Position numbers and translations under genes: made by a program. 64,000 nucleotides of DNA from Branchiostoma floridae (Eukaryota > Chordata > Leptocardii > Amphioxiformes > Branchiostomatidae). Shown piece by piece: positions 34,401-46,145 of this stretch (the first letter of the stretch is position 1; each line of letters starts with the position of its first letter). Under the pieces are notes generated by a model that worked only from the letters and a program-made list of their open reading frames with translations, had not been told where the DNA came from and ran no database searches. Location of the stretch: the NCBI RefSeq assembly GCF_000003815.2, contig NC_049985.1, positions 10,785,601 to 10,849,600 on the forward strand. The letters run 5' to 3'.

Positions 34401-37400
34401 GACTCTGGTGGTCGATGTAGCGAACAACAATACCATGCTACCATTTGAGCCCTGTGTGCTCATTTGTTACATGTGACGTGTCCATGACAAAGATAGAATT
34501 CCGGCCAATTAAAAAGCCACTTTTGTGTTTTCATTGTATACCGGTTTGAGCTAGCGATTTGAGTACGATTTGTGTAAGTTTTTACTCCAGACCTACAGCA
34601 TAGATGCCCAGACGCCGGACTCGGCTTCGACGGCCACCGCATACCTGTGTGGCGTGAAGGCTCCTTACGAAACGGTTGGGTTAGACGGCAGGGCACGGCA
34701 TATAAACTGTAGCTCTTCAAAAGGCACAGAAGTGCTGTCAGTTTTAGATTGGGCAGAATCTGCAGGTGGGTTGATTCAGTTTTCAGGGTGTCATTGCATT
34801 CGTCTTCTCACAAACATCCAGATCTTAGTGTTAAATTTTATCTGTGTTGGTAGATGACATTATGGCAGAATTTAAGACAAGCAAGGAATTGAGTCACCGA
34901 AATGGGCAAGATACCAACTTCCAACAAACTTTGATCCATTACTTAGGTCACGTGACTCTAAGGTCATTTGCCCAAGGCTTTCTGGAAAGACCTTCTGAAG
35001 TACACTATGGTATAGACTAGAAATAAATGTATTATCATAAATGAAGTCTAATGATTTGCCTAAAAACTTGTTTCTGTATTACTCATGAAGGAAAGTCCAC
35101 TGGTATCGTGACGACAGCCCGCGTGTCTCATGCCACCCCAGCGGCAGCCTACGCTCACTCGGCCTACCGTGGGTGGGAGGTGGACAGCGTTCTTACGCCT
35201 GAAGCTGTCCAGAACGGATGTAAGGACATCTCTGCTCAACTGGTGGACGACAATCCAGGCATTGAGGTACCGTCATGTAAACCTGCGTGTTTCGACGTTG
35301 CTCTGTACGTCTCCTCAGTGGTGACTTCTTCCGTCGTCGTCGTGACGATGACATTGTAATATGTCTTGTTACCTGGGCCGCCTTGGAAAGCAGCTAAATG
35401 CCGAAGCTGCCACCCATTTATTTATCAATTTTATCCTTAAGATGAAATAAATAGATAAATAAAGACTAAGACGCCTCGTACACATTCTTCGACCTTTACT
35501 GAAGCAACAACAAAGCACAAGACATCGGTATTGACACTGAAGAAAGCGTCAGTCGTTGAAAATTTGGTACCTTGTACTTTTGATTTGGAAGAAAGTTTAG
35601 CTTTGCACTATAATGACTACTACCAACACAGATGAGCTGCCATGATGAAAACAAAAAAAAATCATGTGTCTCTGCGCCTTAACAGGTGATCCTAGGAGGA
35701 GGACGTGCGACGTTCCATGCCGGGGCCGATCCGGAATATCCGGACGATCCTAGATTTAACGGTGTCCGGAGTGACGGCAGAGACCTGGTGCAGGACTGGC
35801 TGGACGGGAAGACATCAGCGCGTTACGTCTGGAACGGGACGGACTTCCGAACCGTCAATCCTCAAACCACGGACTATCTTCTGGGTAGGTTTTTATTATA
35901 TATCTATTTATTCTGGGCTTGATATGATTTTGTCAGTGCCAAACAATTTTTGTCCATAATGTAAACCTTATGCAAAGGTCAATGTCTACCTCTCTTGCAT
36001 CCAAGACTTACGCTTTTCACGTATCCTGCACGGTATCAAAAGGACTTTAATATTCCTGTACACAGGTCTTTTTGAGTTCAGTCATATGAAGTACATGACA
36101 CGGACAGAGAGGATTCTCCGTCAGAAGAACCTACCCTTGCGGAAATGACGCCGGCAAACTGGCCATCCAGATACTTGGCAGAAGAACACGAAACGGCTTC
36201 TTCCTGCTCGTCGAAGGTATTGTCTGTACTATTCATCTAAACGTTGTAAACGTACTGCTAACATATAGAAAAGTTAATGTGATATAGACAAAAAGAATAA
36301 GCTTCACAGGGGAAAATTTAGTGCCAAACCGTTACAGAGTCATGCATATCACGGTTCCAACCCACAGGACGTTGCTAATCTATTCAGCTCTGATGACAGC
36401 TGTTAGAAACTGCCTTGCTGCGATATTACAATGACTAATCTAAACTTCAGTGCCTGAAAGTGTCAAGATAGCCTTTATTTTCTGTACCCAAGGTGCCAGG
36501 ATAGACCATGGACATCACGAAGGTAAGGCCGTAAAGGCCATCAACGAAGCCGTGGCATTTGACGACGCCGTGAAGGTACGTACAGTGCCTTGTCTTTACT
36601 TAAACGACATTTTCAAAGCAACCAAGATAATGTCATTAACTTCTTAACCATTGCCAGCATTTCCCGTTTGACGCTACAAGTTGCCAAAGACCTAGTCAAC
36701 ACAGAGAACGGCCTGTTGCTCTCAACAGCCCTAGATCTGTAATTATGGAGATATTTAGTATGAATATCAAGTTTCTGATTGTTCAATGGCGGTATGAGGT
36801 CTCAGAACTTTTGTTTTTATCTGTTTGACGCTGCAGGTTGCTAAAGACCTGTTGAACCTGGATGAGACTCTCATCGTCGTGACGGCTGACCACGCCCACA
36901 CTGTCAGTCTGGGGGGCTGGGACACGGCGAGAGGCAGCCCCATATTTGGTAGTTTCACCATTTTGATCTCTCGATGATTTTATTTGTTTGTATGTGTCTT
37001 ATTTCACGAGGATTTTTGTTTCAGCACGGAAGTTCATTTGTGTTTCAAGTTGTTTCTGAAAACACAACGATACATTCTCCGAAAGAAAGAAAGTTTTTGT
37101 TGTTTTGTTGTCATTTTCGTGGGCAGACAGCAAGCTGATTACTTACTGCAATAACATTAATGGACGATAGGGGGAGCTGGCTAATGATTATGATTCGTCC
37201 TTGCTCGAGTTGTCTTAAATCTTTCATGAAATATGGAAGACTAGCATCAAACGAAGTAACACGTGGTGCCCATCGTTATAAAAAAACTGTTTTCATTCTT
37301 TTATTGTTCTGTCATAGGCAAGTTGAACCCGGATTACTTTCTGGCAAGCCTGGGTCTTAACATAGTCCCTGACGGCAAACCGTACACGGCGATTCAGTAC

Positions 37401-38022
37401 GGCACCGGGCCGGGCTACAACATATCATCCGCTTTTCGCGAGAACGTCACCAACGTGAACACAGGTACGAGACTCGAAGACAAGTACGAGATCATACGCG
37501 GTGGGGTCAATTGTTACAAGCCGAATGTGCATTTCCAAGGGTACCGTCATTGACAAATATGTCTAAACTTGCTACAGATGTTTCTTTCTTTATACTGAAG
37601 CAAACTGATCAAGGTGAACAGGCAAAAGAATAAATAATTCTCATAAAGGGCATACGCCCAGAAAACTAAACGAGTAAATTAAAGAAAGGGGCGATATGCT
37701 TCATTGCAGGAGAAAGTATGACTTTTTTATTGTCTCCACAGCAAACCCAGACTACCTGCAGCAGAGCGCCGTGCCCATGGCGGAAGGGAGTCATGGAGCG
37801 GAGGACGTCGCCATCTTTGCTGACGGCCCCATGGCTCACCTGTTCCACGGCGTGCACGAGCAGAACTACATCGCTCACGTCATGAAGTACGCGGCCTGTC
37901 TGGGGGAGTACGCGGAGGATTGTGATCGGGAAGAAAGGGTGGCGTCTGGAACCGCTAGGGGGAGCTTCAGCACTGCTGCTGTATTTTCTTCCATCTTCTT
38001 CCAGCTTGTTTGGTGGCTTTGA
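31479..38022 (+). CDS. Alkaline phosphatase B2, exon 7 disrupted by clustered insertions
   Basis: Exons: 31479-31548, 33115-33266, 33535-33684, 34591-34765, 35091-35266, 35686-35884, 36066-36216, 36493-36575, 36837-36948, 37318-37464, 37742-38022 (TGA). Signal peptide [20 protein letters not shown]. Active-site residues are kept: [48 protein letters not shown]. Exon 7 is 151 nt instead of 141. Compared with B3 it has extra bases at four places (about +2 near 36101, +5 near 36152, +2 near 36175, +1 near 36189), giving a TGA at 36146-36148. All other exons are open and of family length. The pattern looks more like a patch of poor sequence than ordinary pseudogene decay, but a true null cannot be excluded. 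Exon 8 begins GAR instead of GGR/GGK. The tail ([11 protein letters not shown]) fits a GPI anchor. Confidence 0.9.
32324..32430. mobile_element. Small MITE-like inverted repeat (B2 intron 1)
   Basis: ATAGTATCAAA at 32324 and TTTGATACTAT ending at 32430 are perfect 11-bp inverted ends, with partial pairing inside (TAGCCGGCTAAGG against CCTAGGCCGGATT). No clear target duplication was found. Confidence 0.5.
32487..32526. repeat. 40-bp near-perfect palindrome (B2 intron 1)
   Basis: GTCGTTGAACTTTGCACTT pairs with AAGTGCAAAGGTCAACGAC with two central bases unpaired and one mismatch per arm. It would form a tight hairpin or cruciform. Confidence 0.75.
33762..33860. repeat. Dispersed repeat fragment (B2 intron 3)
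   Basis: Counterpart of 25526-25625. A run of C residues at about 33889-33900 follows it. Confidence 0.4.
34129..34197. repeat. (ATATC)n pentanucleotide repeat (B2 intron 3)
   Basis: About thirteen copies of CATAT/ATATC, with one TATTA interruption. Confidence 0.95.
36680..36739 (+). pseudogene. Relic duplicate of the exon 9 start (B2 intron 8)
   Basis: Reads [20 protein letters not shown] and then a stop, aligning with exon 9 [19 protein letters not shown]. The acceptor has changed from CTGCAG to CTACAA, so it should not be spliced. The real exon 9 follows at 36837. Confidence 0.65.
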
Positions 38023-38860
38023 GTGCATATACTATCTGTAAGTCTGCACAACTAAAGTTAGATAGATATTAACAACTTGGTACCACGTGGTACTTTTTGT
38101 TGCAAACATCTGGAACCGCTAGATGGCACTTCTGCAACTAAGCCGTCTGGTTACAGCTCTTTTTGGCCTAGTTGTTACTGCTGTATGTAAATGAGCAGAT
38201 GTCGTTAATGCGTAACTTACTAAAGCTAAGTCGCAACTCACACCGTCTGAACTGTCTATATTGTGAGATGATGAACCACGGCAATATTTTACATGAGAAA
38301 TAAAGGCATGTTGTTAAGCACACGGTACTAAAAATAAAAATAAATAAATCGTATGTGAACGTGGCTTCTGGAGGTCATATAAAGGTCAACGGACTTTACA
38401 CAGGAGGTAGAATCTACACTACTTCAATAAGAGTAGTTTTCGTCAAGCCGAGTTATTCATATGTTAGATCGGTCTTTGAAATAAACTATTTTCAACTCTA
38501 AACTGCTTTGTTTGATTCCATGTCGCCTTGATATACGCCATTCATTATATTCGGGCACTTGTATGTATGTCTTACATAAGTGTTAGCTGATAATGGGAAA
38601 GTGTACATGATTGTACAAGGCTACAGTCAATTCTTGTGCCATTATTGAGTTTCGACTGAACCATCCATCATTGACTTTCGACTGAACCGTTGGCAAATAT
38701 GTTGACATTTATAATTAGCCGATTGAAACTAGGCGAAACGGTCCTTTGTGATAGAATGGTTAATATGTAGTTATGTGTATTCAATAATTGACGTAATGGG
38801 CGTGAACAAAGGTTAGCTGGTACGTACACAGCGCGGTAGGTGCACGTACGGAGGGGTAAG
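38023..38860. other. B2-B3 intergenic region
   Basis: Contains an AATAAA at 38299-38304 with more AAATAAA copies just after, likely serving B2, and the B3 proximal promoter (TTCAATAATTGACGTAAT about 80 nt before the ATG), which is similar to the regions before B2 and B4. No other gene was recognised. Confidence 0.55.
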
Positions 38861-41800
38861 ATGGCGGGAACTACCGCTGTACTGGTGGCGTACTCTCTGC
38901 TTGCTGTTCTAGTGACGGTGAAATCAGGTACGTTGTAGAGTTCTTCTTTTATTGTTTGATGCATTTCGACATCGCGGAAGAGACGTTAGCCTTTGGATTC
39001 GGTCCCGGGTATAGGGGAGCCTCTGTCGTCAAATCTCTGCACGTAAAAGAAGCACACACACTTACCGAACTGAGTAAGAATGACCTGTGTAAGAATGAGG
39101 TCATTACAGGCTAATGCCTTCTCGGGCTTGTTACTCAATGACCAATGTCTGACCGTGCTAAGGGTAAGAAGGTACATCGCAGCGACGTACAGCACCATAG
39201 CACAACATAAACACCAAAACAAAACAACATATGCCAGGGTTCATAATGCTGAAACAGCAGACCTTATCACTACCCGGAATTCTGAGATCTTTCTCAGAGA
39301 GTCTGGAGGTGCTGAATCTTAGATTTGACTAGGCATAATCGTCAAGATCTTTAGCTAAGAGTTACGAAAGTAAATAAGACAGAACTCTATCACTAAACTT
39401 TTTATTTGTTTTCTCATTGCAAAAACTGTACATTGTCGTGTAGATTATCGAACTCATGCTGTCTTTTTCAAATATGATTTTCAAAACCGTTTGACAAGGT
39501 TCTGTGGACGAGCACGCTCACAGAGCGCGGTCCATTACCAGAGAAAATGGCGGCGCACCGGAGAGAGAAAAGAACCCACAGTTTTGGAACAACATGGCGA
39601 AAAACTCCATCCAAGACGCCTTGCGAATTCAAAGGAGCCACAACATGAAGGTATGTAATATTTCACTTGTTAACGTTAAATTCTTTCACTATAACGTTAC
39701 AGCGTAGTACCTTTCAATTTGTTAACTCATCACCTATTGTTAACCTCTGATCGGGATACTGTGTTGTTTTTGTGTGTTCATACCCATAACTGAAGATACT
39801 TTTGATGCATTTGTGTCAATTTCGGCATGTTGTTGAGGTCCCGAGGAAGCATGGGGATTATGGGCTCCCTAGCTGTATTCCAAGGTACTTCAGCATTACA
39901 GGCCGACACCCCATTGCTGAATATAAATGACAATGACAATGAAGTTTATTGCATTATATACTGGTATCATCCATGGTTAGCAGACCGCCATAGAATGGAT
40001 ACAATAACCTCTTATGTGAGAGCAATAGCTGAGAGGAGGAGAGGATCACTAGTATGCGTTTTGGCTAGTGCTATATGGTATTAAGAAATTATGAATATTT
40101 CTACTGTTTGGGGTATCCAGATTGTGTTTATCAGGTGAACCTTTAAATGTGGTTCTTTATGTGTCATATTTACTGTATTGAAATGTATACGTCATGCCCA
40201 AAGTGAAAAATGTAGCATCATTTTTTAGATTGCCAAGAATGTAGTGATGTTCCTAGGCGACGGGATGGGCGTGGTCACTGTGACGTCAGCACGGATCCTG
40301 AAGGGACAAAACGCGGGAAACCCCGGAGAAGAGACCGTGTTGACCATGGACACCCTGCCGCATGTAGCACTGTCCAAGGTAACGTCACTTTCACTTTAAA
40401 TACTTTCACTTTTATCTGTTGTACCTATATGCTTACAGCAAGGTAATGATGACCTGTCCATACTTCCTTTCTTCAGTTATTCTATTTGAAAGATATTAGC
40501 TCAAACACCACTGTAGTTCCAGAAAAAGATGCAAGGAGGCCCAACCCTTCACCAAATTTTCCCTACATCAAAAATTATCCGTCAAAAAAATCAAGACCAT
40601 TGTATGTCTAGGACAAATGATACAAGCAGGCCACCAAGAGGCCATCATGTGCTTTAACCATGTCTTTTCAAAACATAACCCTATGCAAAATTGCATCAAA
40701 TTCCACTCAGAGGTTCTACCACAAATACCCGGCATCACAAACAGACACAAACACAGACAGACACAACGAAAACAATACCCCCATTTTATATGGAGATAAT
40801 TGTGTCACTTCAAATTCACTGCTCCTAAATGGTTTTAAACTTCTTACCCGTTTTTGTTCCAGACCTACAACATAGATGCCCAGACGCCGGACTCTGCTGC
40901 GACGGCCACCGCGTACCTGTGTGGCGTGAAGGCGGCGTACGCAACGGTCGGGGTAGACGGCAGGGCATGGAATAAAGACTGCAGCTCTTCAAAGGGCGCG
41001 GAAGTCCAGTCAATCTTAGCTTTGGCAGAGTCTGCAGGTGGGTTGATTTGGTTTACAAATCTTTGCATTTTCCTTCTCTCGTTTCATTCATTGCCGATGA
41101 AACATCCTGATCTTAGCGTTTACGCTTAATGTTATATGTGTTAGTAAATCACTTTATTACAAGAGAAAAGTGTATAACACAACAAAAGGTGCCACCAAAT
41201 CGAGGCACGATGCCGACTTTCAGAAAACGGTGACTCATTTCTGACGTCATGTGTCTGTAGGTCACGTGACGTAAGCTATCTGGACATCTATTCTGAAGAC
41301 CAAAGCTTAGCTGAAAGAAATTCAGTGTTACATGTCAATTCAATTGCCTTGCTCTCAAAAATGTTTCGGTATTACCGACAAAGGAAAATCCACCGGCGTC
41401 GTGACGACAGCCCGCATGACCCACGCCACCCCGGCGGCGACCTACGCTCACTCGGCCTCCCGCGAGTGGGAGGCTGACAGGGACCTCTCGCCTGAAGCTG
41501 TCCAGAACGACTGTAAGGACATCGCCACACAGCTGGTGGACGACAATCCCGGCATTGAGGTATCACACTTTTACTGTTATCTTCAATCAGAGTAAGAATT
41601 TGTAACATATTTTCTGTTGACGCATTGGCATTGACTTTGAAAACCTCCTGTACGTGTTTCCTTGACTTCTGTGTGAGGCGATCAACATGAATCGCTGCGC
41701 CCTATCAGGTGCTTCTAGGAGGAGGACGCAGGAACTTCCATACCGGGACGGATCCGGAATATCCGGACGACCCCGGATCAAACGGTGTCCGGAGTGACGG

Positions 41801-43914
41801 CAGGAACCTAGTGCAGGACTGGCTGGTTGGGAAGACATCAGCGCGTTACGTCTGGAACGGGACGGACTTTCGAACCGTCAACCCTCAAACTACGGACTAT
41901 CTTCTGGGTAGGTTGTCATAATAAAAAATAAAAGAAACATTGCTACCGTTAACAAATGAATGCAATATAAAGTTGTTACTCTCTCTCGTGCGTCTACCCA
42001 ATGATGTAGCCTGGTATCCAGCCGTATTAAAGCTTCCAAGTCTCTTTTGTCCTCTCCGTATTTGCGGAGAGGACAGAAGAGACTCGGGAGCTATGATACG
42101 GCTGGATACCAGGCTACCAATGATGTTTCACACGTTGCCAACACGGTATCAAATGTATCTTTTTATCACACAATTGTTTGTGCACAGGTCTTTTTGAGCC
42201 TAGTCATATGAAATACATGACAGACAGAGATGATTCACCATCAGAAGAACCTACCCTGGCGGAAATGACGCGAACTGCCATCCAGATACTGCAGAAGAAC
42301 AGAAACGGCTTCTTCCTGCTCGTTGAAGGTTAGCTCCCAGAAAATCATTCATCTACATCTACCAACAAACTGATACGTTCTAGGTGTTGATAAGCTTCAC
42401 AACTTTATATCAAAATGATACCAGGCCGTCTTTGCTGTTGTATCCCGACGGACAGTATTGAGTTTACAGTAAAGATGTCTTGCTCTTTCTTGACACCAGG
42501 TGGTAGGATAGACCATGGACATCACGATGGCAAGGCCGTGAAGGCCCTCACCGAAGCTGTGGCATTTGACGACGCCATAAAGGTACAGATGAAGAACATT
42601 TTATAGCGAACCAGAGTTTTCAGACGCTACATGTTGCCAAATACCTGGTCAACACGAATGACAATTCGCCATAGATATGTACAAATGAGGTCTTTGTATG
42701 TAACTTCGAATTCAGTATGAAAAGCAAGTTTACATGTATGACCATTTGTTTCTGTTTGACGCTGCAGGTTGGTAAAGATATGCTGAACCTGGAAGAGACC
42801 CTCATCATCGTGACGGCGGACCACGGCCACACTGTCAGTTTTGGAGGCTGGGACACGGCGAGAGGCAGCCCCGTATTTGGTATTGTAACCATTTTGATCA
42901 CTGGATAACCCTTTGTTTGTTTGTTTAAGATGACAGTTCATCTGTTGTGTCAGCGTACGAGGTACAACAGAACATCCTCCAAAAGGAAGTACTTTCATCG
43001 TTTTAGAGAGCAAACAACAAGCTTGATTAGTAAATACAACACCACTAACGAGGGCTAGTTGGAGATGGACTTAAAATTATTATTCGTCCCTTTGCTCGAT
43101 GTGTCTTGATTATTTCCAAAAAAAATAAGTAAAGATCAAACGAAGTAACACACGGTGTTTATATTTTCTCTTTTTCATCGTTCTGTCGTAGGCAAGTTGG
43201 ACCCGGATTATTTTGTTGAAAGCGAGGGCGTTAACCTTGTCCCAGACGGCAAGCCGTACACGGCGATTCAGTACGGCACCGGGCCGGGCTACAACATCTC
43301 CGCTCCTCGTGAGGACATCACGAACGTGGACACAGGTATGAGACTTGGACATAGGTACGAGACCATGGGGGCGGGTTAATCGTTACAGGTCAAACGTCGA
43401 CGTCTGGTCGTCACTTGTACATGTGTACCTTTATCGGGGTAGCCACAATTGACAAATATATGTAAAAGTCCTATGTGTCCTACGAGAAAAAAAGGCCTAA
43501 AGATTTTTAAAAAATCTTGAACATGAAGGTTATACTTTCAGTAAACTATTCTTCAGGCGCTGCGAATCAGTTTCAAAGGGCCATATGCTTCACACCAACA
43601 GACGAAAATATGACTGGTTCATTCTGTCCACAGCACACCCAGACTACCTGCAGCAGAGCGCCGTGCCCACGGTGGTAGAAAGTCATGGAGCGGAAGACGT
43701 CGCCATCTTTGCTGACGGCCCCATGGCTCACCTGTTCCACGGCGTGCACGAGCAGAACTACATCGCTCACGTCATGAAGTACGCGGCCTGTCTGGGGGAG
43801 TACGCGGAGGATTGTGATCGGGAAGAAAGGGTGGCGTCTGGAACCGCTAGGGGGAGCTTCAGCACTGCTGCTGTATTGTCCTCCATCTTCTTACAGCTTG
43901 TCTGGTGGCTTTAA
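38861..43914 (+). CDS. Alkaline phosphatase B3 (intact, 559 aa)
   Basis: Exons: 38861-38927, 39499-39650, 40229-40378, 40863-41037, 41384-41559, 41709-41907, 42188-42328, 42500-42582, 42768-42879, 43192-43335, 43634-43914 (TAA). The frame is open throughout, and lengths match the B family. Signal peptide [20 protein letters not shown]; linker with EHAHRAR; FLGDGMG with Asp84; [10 protein letters not shown] with nucleophile Ser134; THATP with His195/Thr197; Arg208; Glu353; Asp358 and His362; Asp399-His400; His502. All ligands needed for two Zn and one Mg are present, so it should be an active ectophosphatase. An NIS site and PREDIT-type segment lie in the crown-like exon 10. The tail ([11 protein letters not shown]) fits GPI attachment. 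Acceptors of exons 2 and 5 are AAG with weak pyrimidine tracts, as in the other B genes. Intron 6 carries a MITE, and intron 8 a relic of exon 9 (42633-42672, acceptor lost). Confidence 0.95.
42007..42116. mobile_element. 110-bp hairpin MITE with perfect 9-bp target duplication (B3 intron 6)
   Basis: The element starts TAGCCTGGTATCCAGCCGTA and ends in its reverse complement (TACGGCTGGATACCAGGCTA with one insertion). The inner arms TCTCTTTTGTCCTCTCCG and CGGAGAGGACAGAAGAGA also pair, so it is almost all stem. CCAATGATG flanks both sides (41998-42006 and 42117-42125). A 9-bp duplication with long TIRs is typical of Mutator-like elements; that assignment is inferred. Confidence 0.9.
42633..42672 (+). 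pseudogene. Relic duplicate of the exon 9 start (B3 intron 8)
   Basis: GTTGCCAAATACCTGGTCAA reads VAKYLVN, aligning with exon 9 VAKDLLN. The AG of the acceptor is lost (CTACAT). Shorter and more decayed than in B2. Confidence 0.5.
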
Positions 43915-44393
43915 GTGTATCATCTGTGCAAATGCATAATTACAGTTAGGCAAATTAGTTACGCTTATTGGTGATGTAAGCATCTACAACCGCTTGGCGG
44001 AGCCTCTGCAACGAGCTGTGTTTTTGCAGCTTTTATGGGTCCAGTTCTTACGTGCGAACTACTTTAAGCGTAATTTACCAAAATCAAATGCATTCTCAAC
44101 ATTGAATACAGTTTCACCATCGACTCATACTCATAATGGATTCCTGATGTGATAATTGTCTATGATTTGATCTAGTGTGAAACAACCACGATAAGAAATA
44201 GGGGTACATCGTACTGTACCTCACATGAAAAAGAATTGTATGGCATATTTGAACGCGGTTTTGGGAGTATAAAATGAAAATGCTATGATTGGTGTTTTCG
44301 TCTTGTTTAAGGGTGAATTTAGCGCTGTTCATTTATGTTGTATTGTGATAACAGTGTAATCTTTTTCTTGTAGTGTATTGCATCCTATTACAT

Positions 44394-44748
44394 ACCTGGA
44401 ACTATTCAAATAACAGGCGAAAAGAATATGTGAGGGTCCATCCAGTATGACCAAAGGAGCGTACTACATGTGCTATAGCTACAACGGCTGGCATCAAGGC
44501 TGAGGACAGGTGTGTTCCACTGCAAGGTGGCTGCAGAGGGCAGAGATAATCAACAGTACAGGTCAGGGGTTAGACCTCAAACCCATGAACAAAGAGAGCT
44601 AGTTATGAATAAATATGCAATCCTTATGTTATGGGTCTAATGGACTATTCCATTAGAGGGTAGAACAAACAGTTTTAGAGTACAGTCAAACCTCCCCAAG
44701 ACCACCCAGGGGACCGGAAAAAAGCGGTCGGTTTGGACAGGTGATCGC
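44394..44748 (+). repeat. Left arm of a 355-bp inverted duplication
   Basis: Begins ACCTGGAACTATTCAAATAA and ends GACAGGTGATCGC. The reverse complement lies at 45791-46145 with the same length and only scattered mismatches. The arms face each other across 1042 bp. No target duplication was found outside the arms. Confidence 0.9.
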
Positions 44749-45159
44749 TGAGAAGAGTATCGACTCAAAACATGCCCGATGCAAAGTATGAATGGTTTCC
44801 GTTGTGTTTAATGGCAAATAGCAAGCACACTGCACGCACGCAAAGAAGCGATGTCTTTAATGTCAAATACAACACGTACACTGTAAATTGTAAATTTAAC
44901 CCCAAGCAGTCAACTGGCCGATTTCGGCACGAAATCGCGCTAGTTATCATTAAAAAAATCGATGAAAACGTCAATTTTGAAAATGATGCGGTCGTTATGG
45001 GTCCCAATTTGGGCCGGTCGTGGTCGCGTTGACCAGGTGGTCGTTGAGAAACGGTCGCTTAATACTTACGTCAATGGGAAAAAATCGGGACCGAGAAAAA
45101 GCGGTCGAAATGGCCAGGTGGTCGCTGAGAAGAGGCGGTCGCTCGGGCAGGTTTGACTG
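44683..45159. mobile_element. 477-bp MITE with CAGTCAAACCT ends and TA target
   Basis: Left end CAGTCAAACCTCCCCAAGAC and right end GCTCGGGCAGGTTTGACTG are inverted repeats, flanked by TA on both sides (44681-44682, 45160-45161). Inner subterminal copies of GGTCGCTGAGAAGAG repeat. There is no transposase ORF. Only its first 66 bp are included in the inverted duplication arms. The superfamily was not assigned. Confidence 0.75.
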
Positions 45160-45790
45160 TACTAGTATTTAGAGTACGGAGTTGGGCTTGAAACTCCTGA
45201 CTCTGTAGACTCTTAATTGAGAGAAACGTTAACATAATTGACAACCTAACCCCACCCCTTTCCACAAGCGCGATTCCGTTGAAATTACACTGTTAATATG
45301 TAGTGTGGGCTCAAAAACAATGTAACTGTTGTAGACCACTGCCCTGTGCTGAGATATGTAATAGGTATCTGGACAATCACGCAGATTCATTGGGTTCAGG
45401 TTTGTATCTTCTAGCTCATATTGGAAGTCGTCTTTAGTTATCATGACCTACTTTGTTATCCTACAGTTTCCATTGCTGTTCCTGTCCCTATATCTGGATA
45501 TATAACAACGGTGGTAAATGCAGAACTTCCACGTTTGAAACATCTATACTAATTCCCTCGGGACTAGTCAGTCTTTGGCCATTCTGAGATTATGGATCCC
45601 TTAGAAAATTGTATATGTAGTTGATATTCTATTGAATTGGTTTTGTTTTATAACCACTCCCATCATAAGGACTAAAACGTGAGACAATGACACGTGTACT
45701 GTTCGGACCAGTTTGTCGCTTCTTTAATAAATAGGACAGTATTGTCCAAACAACCATCTTGGTATTCCCACGGGAGGGGCTCGGATTCAG

Positions 45791-46145
45791 GCGATCACCT
45801 GTCCAAATCGACCGCTTTTTTCCGGTCCCCTGGGTGGTCTTGGGCAGGGTTGACTGTACTCTAAAACTGTTTGTTCTACCCTCTAATGGAATAGTCCATT
45901 AGACCCATAACATAAGGATTGCATATTTATTCATAACTAGCTCTATTTGTTCATGGGTTTGAGGTCTAACCCCTGACCTGTACTGTTGATTATCTCTGCC
46001 CTCTGCAGCCACCTTGCAGTGGAACACACCTGTCCTCAGCCTTGATGCCAGCCGTTGTAGCTATAGCACATGTAGTACGCTCCTTTGGTCATACTGGATG
46101 GACCCTCACATATTCTTTTCGCCTGTTATTTGAATAGTTCCAGGT
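45791..46145 (-). repeat. Right arm of the 355-bp inverted duplication
   Basis: Reverse complement of 44394-44748. It interrupts a sequence that is continuous in a second copy: 45708-45780 and 46146-46250 match 46627-46690 and 46707-46780 (GTTTGTCGCTTCT, CATCTTGGTATTCCCACGGG, then GTTGGTCAGATTTATCACGTG). This shows the arm was inserted into one copy of a direct duplication. Confidence 0.88.
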
